Positions 57,001-60,000 of a stretch of 60,000 bases of DNA are shown here, piece after piece. Position numbers and translations under genes: made by a program. Each line of letters starts with the position of its first letter. Within the stretch, counting starts at the first letter, position 1. The DNA is from Lineus longissimus. Its lineage: Eukaryota > Nemertea > Pilidiophora > Heteronemertea > Lineidae. The stretch lies in contig NC_088308.1 of the NCBI RefSeq assembly GCF_910592395.1, positions 17,377,501-17,437,500 of the forward strand, read 5' to 3'. The notes below the pieces were generated by a model. The model searched no databases, was not told the origin of the DNA, and saw only the letters and a program-made list of their open reading frames with translations.

Positions 57001-58009
57001 ATCAGCGAATTCCCTGGCTTTTGATTTGAGAATGTCAGACAGTTTATGGACTTCCAAGGCGAATGTTGTGCTGAGGTGATTAAATTAGCAGTGCCCCCTC
57101 AGAGGCAGCGATGCATTCCAACAGATCAAATGCATTATGCATTATACATGTAAGACTTGTCAAGAGGGACCTATATATCAAGTTAATAGTTCTAGGTTAA
57201 GAGGCAAAACATGTTTACCAGAGTTGGCTGAAACAAAATAGAAACTTGATAACAATTCTGCATGTTTTTAGTCATATATCTAAAGTAATCACCATCATCA
57301 TCATCATCATCATCATCAACAAAACAGCACTGTGGCCATCCAGGTCTTTGCCACCTCGTCCTCCTCTGGTGTCATTCAAAATAATCACTCTTGAGACTGA
57401 GATTCATTTCAACAGAATAGACAATTCATGACAACTAAGTACCCCATATCTGTCAAATCAAATACAACAGGTTTTACAGTATCAACATAACAAATCCATC
57501 GTTGTCAGCTCAAACAGACACACTGCTCGCAATTTTTCTAATTTCTTATAGAGTTGGCCAATCGAGTCGGGAAAGTGTTTATTCCAAGACCTACTTTTCC
57601 TCCCGTCAGGATCCTGAACACATTTCCTCATCACGTAGCCGCTGATGTATTCCTTGGTCTTCTGTGGGTCAGGCACCTAAACAAGAAAGGAGGATTTATA
57701 TCAAGCAGCACTGATTGAGATGCAGCATAACAATACCATATTAACTGTCAAATTTTTGCAGGTGTTTCACTTTCAAATATTTTTGTGAAAAACCTAAATT
57801 CGAGTGGACCAACTCTAGTGGACCAATAACTGTACACTCTATCACACTGAATTCACATTTTCTGGCCTGCTCCGTTGTATCTACTGATCTCTTGACACAG
57901 CAGGCTTGATTCTGTATTACTAACCTCTAAGAATGGATTAGAGCCCATGACCTTTTGGTCCTGCGGAGCACCACCGTTGAGATTGGCATTTGGTTCCTCC
58001 TCTTCATCT
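53792..58009 (-). CDS. PSD: PSD/EFA6-type Arf6 guanine-nucleotide exchange factor, C-terminal six exons
   Basis: Six minus-strand exons (57925-58009, 57595-57676, 56284-56509, 55180-55324, 54691-54834, 53792-54049) join in phase and end at a TAA. They encode a linker with GSNPFLEVPDPQ, the PH domain (EYISGYVMRKCVQDPDGRK, GKRSWKMFYATLKDMILYLH, IRIHHSLATKATDYTKK, LQTADWSTYLFQ, RWIDTINFVAASLSAPPLPG) and the helical C-terminal region (KRVEEIERELKEHRQYPPEK, YQEFELKRFKTYAYLLQSK) typical of the PSD/EFA6 family. These proteins activate Arf6 at the plasma membrane: the PH domain binds phosphoinositide and the C-terminus acts on the actin cortex. The catalytic Sec7 exons must lie beyond the right edge. 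One LINE tail, a SINE-like remnant and a TTAA MITE sit in its introns. Confidence 0.9.
54069..54376. mobile_element. TTAA-flanked MITE in a PSD/EFA6-like intron
   Basis: TTAAAGGGACAACTTGGGGG at the left and, reversed, TTAAAGGGCCAACTTCGGC at the right, bounded by TTAA. Same start as the elements at 49, 6370 and 20744. It begins just 20 bases upstream, in gene sense, of the acceptor of the terminal coding exon. Confidence 0.72.
54691..54834 (-). CDS. PSD: PSD/EFA6-like exon, C-terminal helix
   Basis: The acceptor GTTTTTTTTAG leads into QEQMTCHEKRVEEIERELKE, then HRQYPPEKGAKARM and EKESYQEFE; the donor is GAG|GTCAGT. Exactly 48 codons, phase 0 at both ends. The segment matches the helical region after the PH domain in the family ('E..H......L.EHR......E....K..YL..EK..YE'). 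Confidence 0.9.
55180..55324 (-). CDS. PSD: PSD/EFA6-like exon, end of PH domain
   Basis: The acceptor is TACTTTTCAG and the donor TTG|GTAAGG. It encodes DSKELQRWIDTINFVAASLS and APPLPGACGSQRKFQRPLMP, the last helix of the PH domain and the conserved SAPP(F/L)P...SQ(K/R)KFxRPLxP tail. One base at the start completes a Ser codon from 56284-56509. Confidence 0.93.
55424..55795 (+). mobile_element. CR1/L2-type LINE, 3' end with (TTGA)n tail
   Basis: A plus-strand frame encodes LEVPRFKHPTLGGRSFSAAA, PRLWNQLPTSVHHADS and FKSLLKAHLFAAAYG before TAA. A short 'ggcgctatataaataatatg' and a (ATTG)n microsatellite follow. These are the usual C-terminal signature and 3' tail of CR1/L2-like LINEs. It lies antisense in the intron between two PH-domain exons. 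Confidence 0.85.
56002..56147. repeat. inverted repeat with 47-bp arms
   Basis: 'acaagggaccatggctttaa' onward at 56002-56048 is repeated in reverse at 56101-56147 ('taaaagccatggtcccttgt') with about 90 percent match and a 52-bp loop. It stands beside a tRNA-like sequence, so it may be part of a SINE or foldback insertion. Confidence 0.8.
56165..56232 (-). mobile_element. tRNA-derived SINE-like segment
   Basis: On the minus strand ATAGCCTAGCGGTAACACC resembles an A box and GGGTTCGGAGAACCC a B box, about 35 bases apart. The cloverleaf ends are not convincing, so a functional tRNA is unlikely. Confidence 0.55.
56284..56509 (-). CDS. PSD: PSD/EFA6-like exon, PH domain core
   Basis: The acceptor is CATTTCTCTTCAG and the donor ACTAG|GTGAGA. 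It encodes PMGKRSWKMFYATLKDMILY then LHKDEQSYKKQAVYQMNNAI and the conserved RIHHSLATKATDYTKKQHVL with LQTADWSTYLFQT. 'GKR.WK.FYA.LK...LYL.KDE' and 'A.IHH.LA.KA.DY.KK..V..L.TADW...LFQ' are diagnostic for the PSD/EFA6 PH domain. Phases fit on both sides. Confidence 0.96.
57288..57318. repeat. (CAT)n microsatellite
   Basis: About nine CAT/ATC triplets in the PSD/EFA6-like intron. No sign of coding use. Confidence 0.9.
57595..57676 (-). CDS. PSD: PSD/EFA6-like exon, start of PH domain
   Basis: The acceptor is CTTGTTTAG and the donor GGAAAA|GTAGGT. It encodes VPDPQKTKEYISGYVMRKCV then QDPDGRK plus one base. 'Y..G...RK...D.DGKKTPRGKRGWK' is the family start of the PH domain, and the Thr codon is completed in the next exon. 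Confidence 0.92.
57925..58009 (-). CDS. PSD: PSD/EFA6-like exon, linker before the PH domain
   Basis: The acceptor is GTTCATTGCAG and the donor GAG|GTTAGT. It encodes DEEEEPNANLNGGAPQDQKV then MGSNPFLE. A short G-x-NPFL motif just before the PH domain is characteristic. An alternative acceptor two bases further (GCAGAG|AT) would suit the candidate exon at 58242-58313. Confidence 0.82.
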
Positions 58010-58241
58010 CTGCAATGAACAAAACAATCATTAATTGGTATCAGAGATTAACATGTTTCCATGGCAATCAAATAAATAAATCTACAACGGGGGTGCGGAC
58101 AACGTTGCCAATGATTGTGGTGGTGCATCTCGCAAATTGAGAGGGGAGAACTGACTTCAACTCGCCGCATAAATCTTCCACACAAACAAACAAAAAAAGG
58201 ACGCAAGCCCAGAAGCTGATGTGTGTGGGATGGTAGCATAC

Positions 58242-58313
58242 CTGGAGCCACTGGTAGCAAGACAGGTGGTATACCCATATCAATTCTGGAGAGATCATCC
58301 ATATCGGAATAAG
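58242..58313 (-). CDS. candidate PSD/EFA6-like exon
   Basis: Between TTGTTTCATGCAAG and CCAG|GTATGC the minus strand reads YSDMDDLSRIDMGIPPVLLP then VAP in a frame with one leftover base. It joins the exon at 57925 in phase only if the alternative acceptor there is used. No homology was recognised, so this may be chance. Confidence 0.28.
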
Positions 58314-58976
58314 CTTGCATGAAACAAGATTCACAAAACCAGCAGACGAAAGCAGCACAGGAAGGTCCAATGCCGGTTAGATTCTTAGTAGAATGCATTA
58401 GGCCTCTACGTTAATCAAGTGCTACAGGATACGTTTGGTTCTAATCACCAGAAGTAGATTCCATGGTCGTTAATCTTCGGAGGTGCCAGTCTCAGAGTGG
58501 CGAATGTAGTATGCATACTGTTGGTCTCAATCTCAGGTATACTTATGCAGTACAGTAGGTGTTTCAACACCTGTTGCTTTCAGTTTCAAGCAGAAAAAAG
58601 ACCGGATCTTCTTTAGCATTCGACTCCAAGTACACAATATTGGTTGATATACACTTTGTTAGCGTACATACTTTGGCTGTATCATTGATATAATACCACG
58701 ATGCAGCCATCTGCCTGTTGTCAAGGGTAAATGTTTGTGTAAGGATTGCTCCTAGCCAGTAAACAACCCTGAACAAAAAATCACTGTCGGTCAGCAAACC
58801 CCCTAGTGTACAAGGACAACCCTTCTGTGGCGTGTGGCGTTTGGTCTGCAAAAACCATCAGATTCCCTGCTGGCAAATACCACTTCAATGCCTCCCGTGC
58901 ATTAAGCAATGACAACCAATATATCTTAAAGCAAGCGGTCTGCCAAGTCCACCAAAATCTAGTTGCTTGTCTCCAC

Positions 58977-60000
58977 ACACTACAATCCCTCCCAGTCTTC
59001 ACAGACCCCCAGACCTTGGCTCCAAGTCTACAAGCCCTCCCAGTCTTCACAGACCCCCAGACTTTGGCTCCAAGTCTACAAGCCCTCCCAGTCTTCACAG
59101 ACCCCAAGACCTTGGCTCCAAGTCTACTAGCCCTCCCAGTCTTCACAGACCCCGAGACCTTGGCTCCAAGTCTACTAGCCCTCCCAGTCTTCACAGAACC
59201 CCAGACCTTGGCTCCAAGTCTACAAGCCCTCCTAGTCTTCACAGACCCCCCAGACCTTGGCTCCAAGTCTACTAGCCCTCCCAGTCTTCACAGATCCCCA
59301 GACCTTGGCTCCAAGTCTACAAGCCCTCCCAGTCTTCACAGACCCCCAGACCTTGGCTCCAAGTCTACAAGCCCTCCCAGTCTTCACAGACCCCCAGACC
59401 TTGGCTCCAAGTCTACAAGCCCTCCCAGTCTTCACAGACCCCCAGACCTTGGCTCAAAGTCTACAAGCCCTCCCAGTCTTCACAGACCCCCAGACCTTGG
59501 CTCCAAGTCTACAAGCCCTCCCAGTCTTCACAGACCCCCAGACCTTGGCTCCAAGTCTACTAGCCCTCCCAGTCTTCACAGACCCCGAGACCTTGGCTCC
59601 AAGTCTACTAGCCCTCCCAGTCTTCACAGAACCCCAGACCTTGGCTCCAAGTCTACAAGCCCTCCTAGTCTTCACAGACCCCCCAGACCTTGGCTCCAAG
59701 TCTACTAGCCCTCCCAGTCTTCACAGATCCCCAGACCTTGGCTCCAAGTCTACAAGCCCTCCCAGTCTTCACAGACCCCCAGACCTTGGCTCCAAGTCTA
59801 CAAGCCCTCCCAGTCTTCACAGACCCCCAGACCTTGGCTCCAAGTCTACAAGCCCTCCCAGTCTTCACAGACCCCCAGACCTTGGCTCAAAGTCTACAAG
59901 CCCTCCCAGTCTTCACAGACCCCCAGACCTTGGCTCCAAGTCTACAAGCCCTCCCAGTCTTCACAGACCCCCAGACCTTGGCTCCAAGTCTACAAGCCCT
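58977..60000. repeat. 48-bp minisatellite with nine-unit higher-order repeat
   Basis: Units of 48 bp, 'ccctcccagtcttcacagac' plus 'ccccagaccttggctccaag' plus 'tctacaag', run off the right edge (at least 21 units). Marker variants recur about 433 bp apart: 'agaacccc' near 59199 and 59631, 'accccgagacc' near 59149 and 59582, the six-C run near 59247 and 59680, and 'ggctcaaag' near 59452 and 59886. So a block of nine units (one with an extra base) was copied as a whole. Open frames through it on both strands come from the period being a multiple of three. Confidence 0.95.

Overview
This is nuclear DNA from an animal, probably a marine invertebrate; the phylum cannot be fixed from the window. The signs are small exons with GT/AG splice sites, metazoan genes, many tandem repeats, several families of short palindromic transposons, 3' ends of CR1/L2-type LINEs, and a decayed integrated DNA-virus/Polinton-like element. 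The bacterial-style gene categories in the task do not apply: no operon, CRISPR array, intact tRNA or rRNA was seen.

Layout. (1) 402-8267, minus strand: eight consecutive exons of a FAM149B1-like gene (DUF3719 family, ciliary protein in vertebrates). All seven splice junctions keep the reading frame, giving 336 codons; the gene runs off the left edge. A 42-bp minisatellite built from the 3' end of one of its exons plus that exon's splice donor lies in the next intron. (2) 8.3-22.9 kb: intronic or intergenic DNA with a 63-bp x 29 minisatellite and several MITEs. (3) 22.95-27.23 kb: two abutting minisatellites (63 bp x 16 and 79 bp x 41) that share a core motif, followed by a possible exon. (4) 27.6-37.14 kb: a degraded Polinton/Maverick-like (adintovirus-like) element. 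Structural-type genes read rightward (coiled-coil/membrane protein, major-capsid-like protein, small membrane proteins, penton/minor-capsid-like protein and others). A protein-primed family B DNA polymerase reads leftward from the right side. It carries many frame breaks, one MITE insertion and a 125-bp internal triplication, and the polymerase N-terminus and everything beyond it are lost at about 37.14 kb. (5) 37.1-53.8 kb: repeats, MITEs and unrecognised DNA. (6) 53.8-58.0 kb, minus strand: the last six exons of a PSD/EFA6-type Arf6 exchange factor (linker, PH domain, C-terminal helical region, stop codon). (7) 58.98-60 kb: a 48-bp minisatellite with a nine-unit higher-order repeat, running off the right edge.

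The two host genes are unrelated neighbours in the same orientation. The most unusual items are the minisatellite that multiplies a 5' splice site, the capsid-gene cluster of the virus-like element with its layered decay, and the two satellites sharing a core. Gene names rest on my recognition of family sequences without a database search; exon limits rest on splice motifs and phase agreement.
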